DNA from: Thiobacillus denitrificans DSM 12475
Lineage (GTDB): Bacteria > Pseudomonadota > Gammaproteobacteria > Burkholderiales > Thiobacillaceae
Direction: 5' to 3'
Assembly (NCBI RefSeq): GCF_000376425.1
Contig: NZ_AQWL01000008.1
Coordinates: 91,014 to 155,013 of the forward strand
Length of the DNA: 64,000 nt
Shown: positions 28,380 to 41,049 of the stretch, one piece after another
Layout: every line of letters starts with the position of its first letter
How positions within the stretch are numbered: the first letter of the stretch is position 1
Position numbers and translations under genes: made by a program
Notes under the pieces: model-generated
What the model was told of the DNA's origin: nothing
Seen by the model: only the letters and a program-made list of their open reading frames with translations
Databases searched by the model: none

Positions 28380-29636
28380 CTACGATCCCGACGATGCGTT
28401 TTCGCAACCCACGTACCGCAATGCGCCCTGCCCTGCCATGCGCCCGCTGGCGAAGCAGGCCGTGAGCAGATAGCCGCCGGTGGGCGCCTCCCAGTCGAGC
28501 ATCTCGCCGGCGCAAAAAACGCCGTGAAGGCCGCGCAGCATCAGATGTTGGTCAAGCGCCTCGAAGCGCACGCCGCCCGCGCTGCTGATCGCCTCGGCGA
28601 CCGGCCGCGGCGCCGCGAGCGTGATCGGCAGCGATTTAATCGCGTGCGCGAGCCTGGCCGGATCGCTCAGTTCCCCGGGCGGCAGGATTTCGCGCAGCAG
28701 CGCCATCTTCGCGCCCCTGATGCCCGCGCGGCTCGCAAGATGGCTGGACAGCGAGCGCGCGCCACGCGGGTGCGACACGTCGGCGACTACCCGCTCCGGG
28801 TGCTTGTCGGGAAGCAGATCGAGCTGCACGACCACCGCACCCTGCGCCGCGATCGTGTCGCGCAGCGGTGCCGCCAACGCGTAGACCAGGCTGCCCTCGA
28901 TGCCAGTGTCGGACAGCATCAGCTCACCTCGGCGTTCGTGAGTGCGGCCGCTGGCGTCGGCGAAGCGCAGCGCCACGGTCTTCAGCGGCTGCCCGGCGAA
29001 GCGCGTCCGCAGGTGCGCGCTCCAGCCGCCTGCCACGTCGAAGCCGCAGTTGGCCGGCACCAGCGGCGCAACATCGACGCCGCACGCCGCCAGCAGTGGC
29101 ACCCAGCCCCCGTCCGAGCCCAGCCTGGGCCAACTCGCGCCGCCGAGCGCCAGCACGACCGCGTCCGCCGCGACGTGAATCTCGCCCAGTGGAGAAAAGA
29201 AGCGCAGCGCGCCGTCGGTCGACCAGCCCTGCCAGCGATGGCGCACGTGGAAGCGTACGCCGGATTCGCGCAGGCGATGCAGCCAGGCGCGCAGCAGCGG
29301 CGCGGCCTTCATGTCCCGGGGAAACACCCGCCCCGACGAGCCGACGAAAGTCTCGATCCCGAGCGCCTCGATCCACGCGCGCAGCGCATTCGGCGAAAAG
29401 GCATCGAGCAGCGACCGGATGGCGGGTGCGCGCGCGCCGTAGCGCGACACAAAAGCTTCGGATGGCTCGGAATGGGTGATGTTCATGCCGCCGACGCCGG
29501 CAAGCAGGAACTTGCGCCCGGCCGAGGGCATGGCGTCGTAAACATCGACCTGCGCGCCGCCGGCAGCGAGCACCTCGGCCGCCATCAGGCCCGCGGGGCC
29601 GCCGCCGATTACCGCAACTGTGGACATGGTTTTCAT
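28380..29636 (-). CDS. NAD(P)/FAD-dependent flavoprotein (TIGR03862/BaiN-like)
   Basis: About 418 aa from ATG at 29,636 (an ATG three codons later at 29,627 is equally possible; no clear ribosome site for either). The Rossmann start is VAVIGGGPAGLMAAEVLAAG, followed by the family block GRKFLLAGVGGMNITHSEP and near the end LHGVFCAGEMLDWEAPTGGY. This matches the HI0933/BaiN-like flavoprotein group, subfamily TIGR03862. Its reaction is not established. It has no obvious operon partners. Confidence 0.87.
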   Translation of the reverse strand: MKTMSTVAVIGGGPAGLMAAEVLAAGGAQVDVYDAMPSAGRKFLLAGVGGMNITHSEPSEAFVSRYGARAPAIRSLLDAFSPNALRAWIEALGIETFVGSSGRVFPRDMKAAPLLRAWLHRLRESGVRFHVRHRWQGWSTDGALRFFSPLGEIHVAADAVVLALGGASWPRLGSDGGWVPLLAACGVDVAPLVPANCGFDVAGGWSAHLRTRFAGQPLKTVALRFADASGRTHERRGELMLSDTGIEGSLVYALAAPLRDTIAAQGAVVVQLDLLPDKHPERVVADVSHPRGARSLSSHLASRAGIRGAKMALLREILPPGELSDPARLAHAIKSLPITLAAPRPVAEAISSAGGVRFEALDQHLMLRGLHGVFCAGEMLDWEAPTGGYLLTACFASGRMAGQGALRYVGCENASSGS

Positions 29637-30066
29637 GAAAGGAACGGGACCGGGCATGATACCCGCGCAGCGACGAGCACCGGAGGGCCGATCAAAACCG
29701 CGCTCCGCCGCGATTGCCGGCCGACGCGCGCGTGACACCCATCGGGCCGGGGCGGACGCCTGCATTGTGGGCGCGGCGCCCCGCCACGATTTCACCGGTC
29801 TGGCCAACGCGCCGGGCACACGCAATAAACCCGGACCGCTGGGGCAGACCAGGCTTTTCATCGCGATACGCGGAACGTCTCCCGAGCATCCTATCCGTTG
29901 CTATAGTGGGTAACGGTGATCCTGGATTGGCAAGAAGGAAAGACATACCGCGTCGACACCTGCCGGCTCCACCCCAGGCGAAGGTGCACCGGCTGCCAGC
30001 GACGGAAATTGACTCGGGCGATCCGTCACCACTTCCCTCTGATCCCACGAACGGAAAGGCCATGTC
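29637..30066. other. Intergenic region with no recognisable gene
   Basis: About 430 bases between two outward-facing genes. Open frames here have atypical Arg/Pro-rich composition and no family resemblance. The 3' end holds the ribosome site (GGAAAGG) of the following FMN reductase. Nothing else recognised. Confidence 0.5.
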
Positions 30067-30639
30067 ATGATGCACTATAAAGTCGGCTATCTCATCGGCA
30101 GCCTTGCGCGCGAATCGATCAACCGCAAGCTTGCGAAGGCGCTCATTCGCCTTGCCCCGGAAAATCTCGTCTTCACCGAGATTTCGTTCAAGGATCTACC
30201 GCTCTACAGCTATGATTACGACGCCGATTTTCCGCCGGTCGCGCGGGCGTTCAAGGATGCGCTCAAAACGGTCGATGCGCTGCTGTTCGTGACGCCCGAA
30301 TATAATCGCTCGATCCCCGGCGGGCTGAAGAACGCCATCGACTGGGCAAGCCGACCCTATGGCACCAACTCATTCACCCACAAGCCTTCCGCCGTTATCG
30401 GTGCGTCGCCAGGCGCGATCGGCACCGCCGTCGCCCAGCAGAGCCTGCGTAGCGTGCTCAGTTTCTGCAACTCACCGCAGATGAACGCACCGGAAGCCTA
30501 TATCCAGTTCGCGCCCGGCCTGATCACCGACGATGGCGAAGTCACCGCCACCTCGACCGAGGATTTCCTGCGCAACTATATGGCGGAGTTTCACATCTTC
30601 ATCGCACGGGTTACATCGGTCCTGCCTAAAGATGCCTGA
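30067..30639 (+). CDS. NADPH-dependent FMN reductase (chromate/quinone reductase family)
   Basis: 190 aa. The flavodoxin-like fold has GSLARESINRKLAKALIRLA at the phosphate-binding loop and FVTPEYNRSIPGGLKNAIDW, the family signature near residues 75-95. Related enzymes reduce FMN, quinones, azo dyes or chromate with NADPH. The ATG at 30,067 follows GGAAAGG; the next codon is also ATG. Isolated gene, convergent with guaA. Confidence 0.9.
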   Translation: MMHYKVGYLIGSLARESINRKLAKALIRLAPENLVFTEISFKDLPLYSYDYDADFPPVARAFKDALKTVDALLFVTPEYNRSIPGGLKNAIDWASRPYGTNSFTHKPSAVIGASPGAIGTAVAQQSLRSVLSFCNSPQMNAPEAYIQFAPGLITDDGEVTATSTEDFLRNYMAEFHIFIARVTSVLPKDA

Positions 30640-30742
30640 TCCGCAGGGCTGCTTTCCCTGAACGTTCCCGGACAGGTTATTTGCGACGACGCTTCCTGGC
30701 GATCCGTCCGCGGTGGGCCGCCATCGCCATTTCTACGACATC

Positions 30743-32305
<1,563 letters not shown>

Positions 32306-32416
32306 ATTTTAAGGGGCCGGGATCTGGGATTGAGGGACGAGGGCTGGAGCCGGACAAAAAAGAAAAGCCACGCGCAGCGTGACCTTTCATAAATCCTGAC
32401 CCCTGAATCCTAATCC

Positions 32417-33886
<1,470 letters not shown>

Positions 33887-34103
33887 TTAACGCAAAGCGG
33901 AATTATACGCGTCCGCCCCCGCCCTGCACAAACCGCAAGCCAACGCGCGCCCACGCTTGGTCGTAATCTACCAATCCGATAACCACGGCGGGCGGTTGAC
34001 TCCCGGACGTGATGCGGCTAACTTTGCGTCAGCATTCAACCTGCTAGGGCGCACGGTTCTGCAGCCCGCCCCTGAACGCCATACAACTCGAGGAGATAAA
34101 AAA

Positions 34104-34457
34104 ATGTCCAGAATTTTGCTTGCATTGACTTCCGCTGCCCTGCTGGGCCTGGCTGGCTGTAGTGGTCTTTATGTCAACCAGCCTGCTGGTCAGCCCGCCG
34201 CCAAGGCTGCCGAACCGGGCAAAGCCGCCATCAGTGCCGAAGCACAGACCGCGCTCACCGCGGCTCAGGCCGACGTCAAGACAGCCAAAGCCAAGAACGC
34301 CCTGTGGACCACCGCAGAAAGCGCGCTCAAGGCGGCCGAAACCGCCGCTGAAAAAGGCGACAGCGCCACGGTGCTGAAGCAGGCCAGGCTGGCCAGCGAC
34401 CAGGTAAAAAAAGGCCTGGCTCAGCTTGACTATCCGATTCTCAAAATCGGTGAGTGA
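34104..34457 (+). CDS. Small lipoprotein with Ala/Lys-rich helical body
   Basis: 117 aa from the ATG at 34,104, preceded by GAGGAG. The signal peptide ends in a lipobox (LLGLAGC), so the protein should be lipidated. The mature part is dominated by Ala, Lys, Glu and Thr with helical periodicity (SAEAQTALTAAQADVKTAKA). Such proteins recur in betaproteobacteria without known function; a periplasmic structural role is likely. A strong terminator follows. Confidence 0.82.
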   Translation: MSRILLALTSAALLGLAGCSGLYVNQPAGQPAAKAAEPGKAAISAEAQTALTAAQADVKTAKAKNALWTTAESALKAAETAAEKGDSATVLKQARLASDQVKKGLAQLDYPILKIGE

Positions 34458-34480
34458 CTGATTTGACTCGCCCACCAGAA

Positions 34481-34516
34481 AAGCCTTCCGGTTTCACGCC
34501 GGAAGGCTTTTTTTTT
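34481..34516 (+). terminator. Rho-independent terminator after the lipoprotein gene
   Basis: Perfect 11-base stem (AAGCCTTCCGG / CCGGAAGGCTT) with a seven-base loop and a run of nine T. It starts 23 bases after the lipoprotein stop. Confidence 0.9.
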
Positions 34517-34672
34517 GGGCGCGCTGCAGAATACGCCGCGTGTTTACAGACCAATGCTGCCGGGCAACGCACCTGCATGGATGACGGCGCACGCGCCGAT
34601 GCCCTGGCCAGCGGTCAAAAAGCCGTTGCCGATTTCTGCCGGTGAACCCGGGACATGCAAGGCCGGGGCGGC

Positions 34673-35029
34673 CTACGCTGCCTCGGACGCGTCTGCCCCG
34701 GGCGCTTTTTCCGGTGCGGCATCGCCCCCGCCTTTGCGGGTGACCTTGCCTTCTTCCGCCCGCTTGCGGCGGACTTCCTTGGGATCGGCTATCAGCGGAC
34801 GGTAGATCTCCACCCGGTCCTTGTCGCGCAGCGCTTCATCCAGCTTGACCAGCTTGCTGAAAATTCCGACCTTGTTCTTGTCCAGATCGATCTCGGGAAA
34901 TGCCTCCAGCACGCCGGACAGGCGGATGGCGTCTTCCACCGTCGCGCCTTCGGCCAGACTCACTCGCAACAGCGGCTGCCGCTCCGGCAGCGCGTAGATC
35001 ACTTCAACACTGATATTGGCTGCGCTCAT
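34673..35029 (-). CDS. rnfH: RnfH family ubiquitin-like fold protein
   Basis: 118 aa. The first 85 residues match the RnfH/UPF0125 beta-grasp family ([58 protein letters not shown]); a charged, Ala-rich tail follows. Its start overlaps the ratA stop (ATGA). The ratA-rnfH pair next to divergent smpB is the usual arrangement in gamma- and betaproteobacteria. The exact function is unclear. Confidence 0.92.
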   Translation of the reverse strand: MSAANISVEVIYALPERQPLLRVSLAEGATVEDAIRLSGVLEAFPEIDLDKNKVGIFSKLVKLDEALRDKDRVEIYRPLIADPKEVRRKRAEEGKVTRKGGGDAAPEKAPGADASEAA

Positions 35030-35457
35030 GCATAGACCTCGTCGGCGCGGCGAACGAAGGCGTCGACAAACGTATTGGTGATGTGGCTGAATACCGGCGC
35101 CAGAATGGTCTCCAGCACCCGGCTGGAAAACACGTACTGCAGCCGGAATTCGACCTTGCAGGCCTCGTCCCCCAGCGGCAGGAACGACCAGTCGCCTTCG
35201 AGTTCAGCAAACGGGCCATGCTGCAATCTGATGCGCATTTCACGCGGATGGCTTTTGGCATTTTCAGTGGTGAAACTTTGCCGAATGCCCATATAGGCGA
35301 TATGAATCGTCGCCACCGTGCTGTGTTCATCGCGGAACTTCAATTCGGTGCCGCCGCACCAGGGCAGAAAAGCGGGGTAATCCTCGACCCGATCCACCAG
35401 TTCAAACATGCGTTCGGGAGAATGCGCCACCAGCACACTTTTTTCCACACGTGCCAT
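35026..35457 (-). CDS. ratA: RatA-type START-domain protein (ubiquinone-binding, CoQ10-like)
   Basis: 143 aa, polyketide cyclase/START fold: [30 protein letters not shown] and the C-terminal helix [20 protein letters not shown]. Bacterial members are called RatA/PasT; one proposal is inhibition of 70S ribosome assembly, while eukaryotic Coq10 binds ubiquinone. Divergent from smpB with about 50 bases between, and translationally coupled to rnfH. Confidence 0.92.
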   Translation of the reverse strand: MARVEKSVLVAHSPERMFELVDRVEDYPAFLPWCGGTELKFRDEHSTVATIHIAYMGIRQSFTTENAKSHPREMRIRLQHGPFAELEGDWSFLPLGDEACKVEFRLQYVFSSRVLETILAPVFSHITNTFVDAFVRRADEVYA

Positions 35458-35507
35458 GGGTACCTAAAGCCTTGTAAAATCGAGAATTGTACGCAAGCCA
35501 GCCCGCC

Positions 35508-35951
35508 ATGAGCATCGCCGACAACAAAAAAGCCTTTCACGATTATTTCATCGAGGAAAAATTCGAGGCCGGCCTCGTGCTGGAGGGCTGGGAAGTCAAA
35601 GCCATACGCGCCGGCCGCGTGCAGTTGAAAGAAGCCTACGTCGTCGTCAAGAACGGGGCCGTGTATCTGATCGGCTGCCACATCAGTCCGCTGCCTACCG
35701 CCTCGACCCACATCCATCCCGACCCCACGCGCTCGCGCAAATTGCTGCTGCACGCAGCGGAAATCAACAAGCTGATCGGCAAGACCGAGCGGGCCGGCTT
35801 CACTCTGGTGCCGCTCGACATGCACTATTCCAAAGGCCGCATCAAGCTGGAAATCGGTCTGGCAAAAGGCAAGAAACAGCATGACAAGCGCGCGGCGGAA
35901 AAAGAGCGTGAATGGCAGCGCGAAAAGCAGCGCCTGATCCGGACGACCTGA
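35508..35951 (+). CDS. smpB: SsrA-binding protein SmpB
   Basis: 147 aa from ATG at 35,508. It binds tmRNA and delivers it to stalled ribosomes. Family blocks: [39 protein letters not shown] and the basic C-terminal tail that enters the decoding site ([20 protein letters not shown]). Normal length. No tmRNA gene is present nearby. Confidence 0.96.
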   Translation: MSIADNKKAFHDYFIEEKFEAGLVLEGWEVKAIRAGRVQLKEAYVVVKNGAVYLIGCHISPLPTASTHIHPDPTRSRKLLLHAAEINKLIGKTERAGFTLVPLDMHYSKGRIKLEIGLAKGKKQHDKRAAEKEREWQREKQRLIRTT

Positions 35952-36025
35952 TCCCGGCTTGCGCGCCAGCGGCGACTTACGGACGAAATAACCGGCTTAT
36001 CGGCCGTGCTTTTCCTTGCAGACCC

Positions 36026-36060
36026 GTCGAGATGTCAACTACAATTGTCAATATCTCGAC
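36026..36060. promoter_or_regulatory. Inverted repeat upstream of a small arginine-rich ORF
   Basis: Eight-base perfect arms (GTCGAGAT at 36,026-36,033 and ATCTCGAC at 36,053-36,060) enclose an AT-rich centre with the palindrome ACAATTGT. It lies 18 bases before the start codon of the 57-aa ORF. It is a candidate binding site for a dimeric regulator; no family assigned. Confidence 0.4.
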
Positions 36061-36077
36061 AAACAAGGACAAAACCG

Positions 36078-36251
36078 ATGTCGGCCCTTCCTGTTTATCA
36101 CGTTGAATTCATCCCGCTGGAACGCCGTCTGGGCGATCGTCGCGTCGCGCCGCGCAATGCTGCACTGCCGTCCGGCATTGCAGCAGATCGCCGCAAAGTA
36201 GCCAGCCGGCGCACCGAAGACCGCAGGTTTGCGCCCCTGAAAGCCGTTTAA
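36078..36251 (+). CDS. Small arginine-rich hypothetical protein
   Basis: 57 aa from the ATG at 36,078, with AAGGAC upstream. Composition is strongly basic with repeated RR pairs (LERRLGDRRVAPR, DRRKVASRRTEDRRF). No known family, signal peptide or membrane segment. Support for coding comes from the start context and the inverted repeat just upstream, not from homology. It could be a nucleic-acid-binding small protein or a chance frame. Confidence 0.4.
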   Translation: MSALPVYHVEFIPLERRLGDRRVAPRNAALPSGIAADRRKVASRRTEDRRFAPLKAV

Positions 36252-36480
36252 GCAACGCCGGCATGGGCGCGCAGGCGTGCGCCCATGCCATGCTATCGCT
36301 TTGGCCCCTGACCCCCTCCTCCCCGCTGTCCGACACAACGCACTAGCAGACCGCCCATTGGCGGAACAACACCCCGCTTGACCCGGCGGGCACGATTTTG
36401 CAGCCGCCTCCGCCGCCATGTGACAATGGCATGCTTTCGACCGTGTCCCTCTGTTTCCATCCCCGAAAGTTGAGTCCAGC

Positions 36481-37527
36481 TTGCCAGCCACCGTAGCAGA
36501 CCTCCCTGCCTTCGATCAGATCATCGACGCCCGTTCCCCGGGTGAATTTGCCGAGGACCACATCCCCGGTGCCATCAACCTGCCGGTGCTGGGCGACGCC
36601 GAGCGTGAACGCGTCGGCACCCTGTACAAACAGGTGTCGTCGTTCGAGGCAAAAAAAGTCGGCGCAGCGCTGGTGTCGCGCAATATCGCCCGTCACCTCG
36701 AAACCTGGTTTGCCGACAAGCCCAAATCGTATCGCCCCTTGGTGTATTGCTGGCGCGGCGGCAGCCGCAGCGGTGCGATGACGCACATCCTGCAGAAAAT
36801 CGGCTTCGCCGCGATGCAGCTCGACGGCGGCTATAAAGCCTATCGGCGGCATGTGGTGGCGGAACTCGAGCGTCTGCCGGCGTGCTTGAGCTATCGCGTG
36901 GTATGCGGCCCGACCGGCAGCGGCAAGAGCCGACTGCTGCAGGCTCTGGCCGGCGAAGGCGCCCAGGTGCTCGACCTCGAAGCACTCGCCGCTCATCGGG
37001 GCTCGTTGCTGGGGGCGCTGCCCGAGCAGCCCCAGCCGACGCAAAAAAGTTTCGAGAGCGCCGTCTGCTTCGCCCTTGCCCGGTTCAACCCACAGCGCCC
37101 GGTATTCGTGGAATCGGAAAGCAAAAAAATCGGCGCACTGCGGGTGCCCGATGCGCTTATCGCGGCGATGCGCGCCAGCCCCTGCATACGGCTGGAAATC
37201 CCGCTGGCGGCGCGCGTCCGGCTTCTGACCGAGGACTACGCACATTTCCTGCACGATCCCGCAATCATCAACAGCCGGCTCGCCCATCTTGTTTCGCTGC
37301 GCGGCCACGAAACCGTCGCGGCGTGGCAGGCGCTGGCCGGCCTGCAGGCATGGGACGAGCTGGTGGCCGCCTTGCTGGAACAGCATTACGACCCGGCCTA
37401 CGGCAGATCGCTGTCGAGCCATTACGCGCCAATGCCGGCCGATCGAGCTTTCAGCACCGCCGATCTATCCCGCGGCGGCCTGCAGCAGCTGGCACGGGAG
37501 ATTCTGGCTGCCGTACCGGGAAAGTAG
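36481..37527 (+). CDS. mnmH: tRNA 2-selenouridine/geranyl-2-thiouridine synthase
   Basis: 348 aa with a TTG start at 36,481. N-terminal rhodanese domain (residues 1-125) with the catalytic cysteine in LVYCWRGGSRSGAM; C-terminal P-loop domain with GPTGSGKSRLLQAL near residue 143. The enzyme replaces sulfur with selenium at the wobble uridine of certain tRNAs (also geranylation). An upstream start is possible but the N-terminus here aligns with the usual beginning of the rhodanese domain. Confidence 0.92.
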   Translation: MPATVADLPAFDQIIDARSPGEFAEDHIPGAINLPVLGDAERERVGTLYKQVSSFEAKKVGAALVSRNIARHLETWFADKPKSYRPLVYCWRGGSRSGAMTHILQKIGFAAMQLDGGYKAYRRHVVAELERLPACLSYRVVCGPTGSGKSRLLQALAGEGAQVLDLEALAAHRGSLLGALPEQPQPTQKSFESAVCFALARFNPQRPVFVESESKKIGALRVPDALIAAMRASPCIRLEIPLAARVRLLTEDYAHFLHDPAIINSRLAHLVSLRGHETVAAWQALAGLQAWDELVAALLEQHYDPAYGRSLSSHYAPMPADRAFSTADLSRGGLQQLAREILAAVPGK

Positions 37528-37539
37528 TGTTGACAGGCC

Positions 37540-37974
37540 TTAAATCAGCTTGCCCAGCACGAAGCCGATCACGATGCCGATGATGACCGCCACGGTCAGC
37601 CCGCGATAGGTCAGCACATCCCTGGAGTAGCCACGGCGGATGGCGATATAAGACACCAGATAGCCCACTGCGTTGAGCAGCCAGATGAAGCCGATCGACA
37701 GCACCTTGACGATGACCGGGCCAATGACCGGCACCAGGGAGATCATCCCCAGCAGCCAGGCAAAGGCATTGGAGATCAGCCCGATTGCCACCACGCTGCC
37801 CGCGATCACACCGCGATCGACGTCGAAATACAGACCCAGTCCCACCAGCACGGCCATCCCCAGCCACAGCGACAGCATCACTTTCCAGTTGCGCCACCAC
37901 GGTGTACGCAGCGTAAGCGCGCCTTCGGGCGCGTCGTTTGCGGGCGGCGTCTCCGGCCTGGGCGGCACGCTCAC
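37540..37974 (-). CDS. Conserved membrane protein, unknown function
   Basis: 144 aa. GTG at 37,974 overlaps the stop of the Dyp peroxidase gene (GTGA), which decides the start. A proline-rich cytoplasmic start is followed by WWRNWKVMLSLWLGMAVLV and three to four more hydrophobic segments, ending with VIIGIVIGFVLGKLI. No family recognised. Coupling to the peroxidase suggests a shared role, perhaps at the membrane. Confidence 0.65.
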   Translation of the reverse strand: MSVPPRPETPPANDAPEGALTLRTPWWRNWKVMLSLWLGMAVLVGLGLYFDVDRGVIAGSVVAIGLISNAFAWLLGMISLVPVIGPVIVKVLSIGFIWLLNAVGYLVSYIAIRRGYSRDVLTYRGLTVAVIIGIVIGFVLGKLI

Positions 37975-38849
37975 ACGCCTAAAGCGGAAAGATCGACTGC
38001 ATTGCCGGCCATGGGCGGGCACCAGTAGTAGCCGCCAGTGAGTGGACGGGTGAAGTGAAACAGCGCATCGCTGATCCCGTCGTCGTGCCCAGTCATGCGG
38101 CGCAGCTGGGCTTCGAAAGCGTCGAACGACTTGCCAAAGGCGAGGAACAGCAGCCCGGCATCGACACCAGCCACCCAGGGCATGGAGCGGCGCACCACGA
38201 AGGCTTCGGGATCGAAGTCCTCCTGTGCGGTGCGTTTGACGTGAGCCGATTCGGGCGCGTCGCCGAGTTCTTCATTGCTGTCGCGATCGCGGCCGAAACA
38301 GTTGTTCTGTTGCGCGCGCGGCAGCGCGTCAAACACCGGGAAATCATGCAGCCACTGCTGTATGGCGGCAAAGCTGGAGCCGTCGATGCCGCGACCCTGC
38401 CCCTGCGCGATCGCTGCCTCGACGGCAGCCTCGTCCTTGGGATTTTCGGTGCCGTCTTCATAGCCGGTCAGGTCGCGGCTGTCCCGGTAGCGGAAGCTGT
38501 CGATCGCCTGCGCCTGGGTAAAGGCAGGCGCAGCCATCGCCTGCAGCGCATGCCCACGCAACAGCAGTTCGCCGGGTTCGTTGCCGCGCAGCCACAGCCA
38601 CAACGCGTGCTGGGTTGCCGGAATCGGCGGGCGGGCGTCCGGCAACACCGGAAACCCGCGCAGACCTGCCATATCGACGCCCAGCACTTCGGCAACCTTC
38701 ACCCCGATTCCCATGACCGCCGATTTTCCGTCGCAGGCCGTTGCCAGCGCCCGCAATGCGGCACGGGAGTCGTCCGCCGGATCGAGGTCGAAGAACAGAT
38801 GGCGCGCGTGGTCGGGGATGGCATCAAGAATGGCGGATTGTGGCTTCAT
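37971..38849 (-). CDS. Dyp-type haem peroxidase (YfeX-like)
   Basis: 292 aa from ATG at 38,849. The family signature with the distal aspartate is GYEDGTENP near residue 130; the proximal histidine is in SAHVKRTAQEDFDPE, followed by the conserved arginine region VVRRSMPW. Ends with the LFHFTRPLTGGYYW block. Related YfeX enzymes oxidise porphyrinogens or dyes with peroxide. Its stop overlaps the following membrane-protein gene. Confidence 0.9.
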   Translation of the reverse strand: MKPQSAILDAIPDHARHLFFDLDPADDSRAALRALATACDGKSAVMGIGVKVAEVLGVDMAGLRGFPVLPDARPPIPATQHALWLWLRGNEPGELLLRGHALQAMAAPAFTQAQAIDSFRYRDSRDLTGYEDGTENPKDEAAVEAAIAQGQGRGIDGSSFAAIQQWLHDFPVFDALPRAQQNNCFGRDRDSNEELGDAPESAHVKRTAQEDFDPEAFVVRRSMPWVAGVDAGLLFLAFGKSFDAFEAQLRRMTGHDDGISDALFHFTRPLTGGYYWCPPMAGNAVDLSALGV

Positions 38850-38907
38850 GACAGGCAAAACGCTAAATGGAAAAATGCTGCAAAGCGTGGAAAGCATCAA
38901 CGAAGAC

Positions 38908-41049
38908 TCAGCTGCGTCCCACCTCGATCACGTTCTGCACATGCTGCAGGCGCGCCAGCAGGCGCGACAGCTGCTGCAGCTCCTTGACCCGCACGGTGAG
39001 CTGCATGTGCGCAAATTCGCCACGGCTCTCGGTATTGACACGCAGCACGTCGAGCCGGTCCTTGGCGATGACGTCGGAAATATCGCGCAACAGGCCCTGT
39101 CGGTCGAAGGCCTTGAGGCGAATATCCACTTCGAACGCGGCACCTGAGTCGAGCACCCATTCGGCAGGCAGCATGCGCGCAGGGTTGGCGCGCTTGAGCG
39201 CGGCGCAGTCGGCGCGGTGCACCGTAAGGCCGCGCCCGACCGTAGTGTAGGCGGCAATGGTGTCGGGCGGCCGCGGTTTGCAGCAGCGTGCCAGCGTCAA
39301 CGGCACGTCGCCCAGCCCCGGAATGGTAACCGGGTTGCCTGATTTGGCGCGAGCCCGGGGCTTGCTGGTGGGGGCCAGCGCAGCCATGGCTTTGCCGGAT
39401 TCCGGCAGGGCATTGACCAGGTCGCGTTGGCCGACGTCGCCGCGTCCGAGCGCGGCAAGGAACTCTTCGACCTTGCCGAACTTGAGGCGCTGGGCGAGCT
39501 TTTCCTGATTCGCATCCACCACGCCCATGCGCTTGAGTTCCTTTTCCAGCAGGGTGCGGCCGAGGCTGACCTGTTCGCCGACGTCGCGCTGGCGGAACCA
39601 CGCGCGCACCTTGGCGCGCGCGCGATGGGTGGCCAGATAGCCGAGCGCGGGATTCAGCCAGTCGCGGCTCGGCTCGCCCTCCTTGGCGGCGATGATCTCG
39701 ACCCGCTGGCCATTCTCCAGCGCGGTACTCAACGGCACCATCGCCCCGTTGATCTTGGCGCCGCGGCAGCGGTGCCCCAGATCCGTATGCAGCGCGTAGG
39801 CGAAATCCACCGGCGTGGCGCCGCGATCGAGCGCCACCACCCGCCCCTGCGGAGTCAGTACGTAGACCTGGTCATGAAACAGTTCGGTCTTGAACTGTTC
39901 GGTGAATTCGCTGCTGTCGGCAACGTCGTCCTTCCATTCCAGGATGCGCCGCAGCCAGGCGATCTTTTCTTCGTACTGCGCATCCTGCCTGCCGCCTTCC
40001 TTGTAGCGCCAGTGCGCGGCAACACCCAGTTCGGCATTGCGGTGCATGTCAAAAGTGCGTATCTGCACTTCGAGTGCGCGATCCTCGGGGCCGATCACCG
40101 CAGTATGCAGCGAACGGTAGTCGTTGCTCTTCGGCTGCGAGATATAGTCGTCGAACTCACCCGGAATCGGCTGCCACAGGTTGTGCACCAGGCCCAGAAC
40201 GGTGTAGCAGTCGATCTCGTGTTTCACCAGCACGCGCACCGCGCGGATGTCGTAGAGCTGCTCGAAGCTCAGCCGCTTGCGCCGCATCTTATTGACGATG
40301 CTGGCGATGTGCTTGGGGCGCCCGCTGATTTCGGCCTCGATGCCGTGCAGTGCAAGCTCGGCCTGCAGACGCTCGATGATGCTCTTGATATAGGCCTCGC
40401 GGTCGGCGCGCTTTTCGTCGAGCTGAACGGCGATGCTTTTGTAGGTATCGGGCTCCAGATAACGGAACGCCCAGTCTTCCATTTCCCACTTGATCTGCCA
40501 TACGCCGAGCCGGTTCGCCAGCGGCGCGAACAGCTCGCGCGCCTGCTGCCCCAGCACTTCGCGCATAACGGCATCCTTGCTGGCGGCGCAACGCAACGCA
40601 TGCGTCCGTTCGGCGAGCTTGACCAGCACGACACGGATATCCGCCACCATCGCCAGCACCATCTGCCGCAACGCTTCCAGCTGGGCATGCGGATCGACGC
40701 GCTTGTCGGTGACGCTGCTGGCCAGCGTCTCGATACGTGCCATCGCCGCCACCCCGCGCGCCAGCCGCGCAGCGGTACCGAACACGGTGTCGAAATCGGG
40801 GGCATCGCCCAGACAGGCATGCAGCAGCGCCGCGGCGACGGCATCCGCGCCCACGCGCAGCTCGGCAACGATCAGCGCCGTGCCCACGCTGTGGGCAAAG
40901 TCCACGCTGCCGCCCAGGCGGTCGTGCGCATAAGCCAGCGCGCGCCAGGGCAGGTCGTTTTCCGCCACCGGCAACACGCGCGCCAGCGCTTGCCGCGCCG
41001 ATTCCAGATCGGTGGCCTCGAAACAGCGGGGGCGGACGGCTTCATTCAT
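38908..41049 (-). CDS. relA: (p)ppGpp synthetase RelA
   Basis: 713 aa from ATG at 41,049, overlapping the comEC stop by eight bases. Domains in order: N-terminal HD-type domain lacking the HDxxED hydrolase motif (ALLHACLGD in that place), synthetase domain (about 230-360; GEFDDYISQPKSNDYRSLHT, ALEVQIRTFDMH), TGS domain (VYVLTPQGRVVALDRGATPV), and a C-terminal ACT domain. It makes (p)ppGpp on stalled ribosomes; without the HD site it should be synthesis-only. The bifunctional SpoT must lie elsewhere. Confidence 0.93.
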   Translation of the reverse strand: MNEAVRPRCFEATDLESARQALARVLPVAENDLPWRALAYAHDRLGGSVDFAHSVGTALIVAELRVGADAVAAALLHACLGDAPDFDTVFGTAARLARGVAAMARIETLASSVTDKRVDPHAQLEALRQMVLAMVADIRVVLVKLAERTHALRCAASKDAVMREVLGQQARELFAPLANRLGVWQIKWEMEDWAFRYLEPDTYKSIAVQLDEKRADREAYIKSIIERLQAELALHGIEAEISGRPKHIASIVNKMRRKRLSFEQLYDIRAVRVLVKHEIDCYTVLGLVHNLWQPIPGEFDDYISQPKSNDYRSLHTAVIGPEDRALEVQIRTFDMHRNAELGVAAHWRYKEGGRQDAQYEEKIAWLRRILEWKDDVADSSEFTEQFKTELFHDQVYVLTPQGRVVALDRGATPVDFAYALHTDLGHRCRGAKINGAMVPLSTALENGQRVEIIAAKEGEPSRDWLNPALGYLATHRARAKVRAWFRQRDVGEQVSLGRTLLEKELKRMGVVDANQEKLAQRLKFGKVEEFLAALGRGDVGQRDLVNALPESGKAMAALAPTSKPRARAKSGNPVTIPGLGDVPLTLARCCKPRPPDTIAAYTTVGRGLTVHRADCAALKRANPARMLPAEWVLDSGAAFEVDIRLKAFDRQGLLRDISDVIAKDRLDVLRVNTESRGEFAHMQLTVRVKELQQLSRLLARLQHVQNVIEVGRS

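Noticed and set aside
29714-30070. 118-aa open frame upstream of the FMN reductase
   Set aside because: Composition is Arg/Pro-rich like other chance frames in GC-rich DNA, with no ribosome site or homology.
34454-34645. 63-aa open frame after the lipoprotein gene
   Set aside because: It runs through the strong terminator stem and T-run and has no ribosome site or family likeness.
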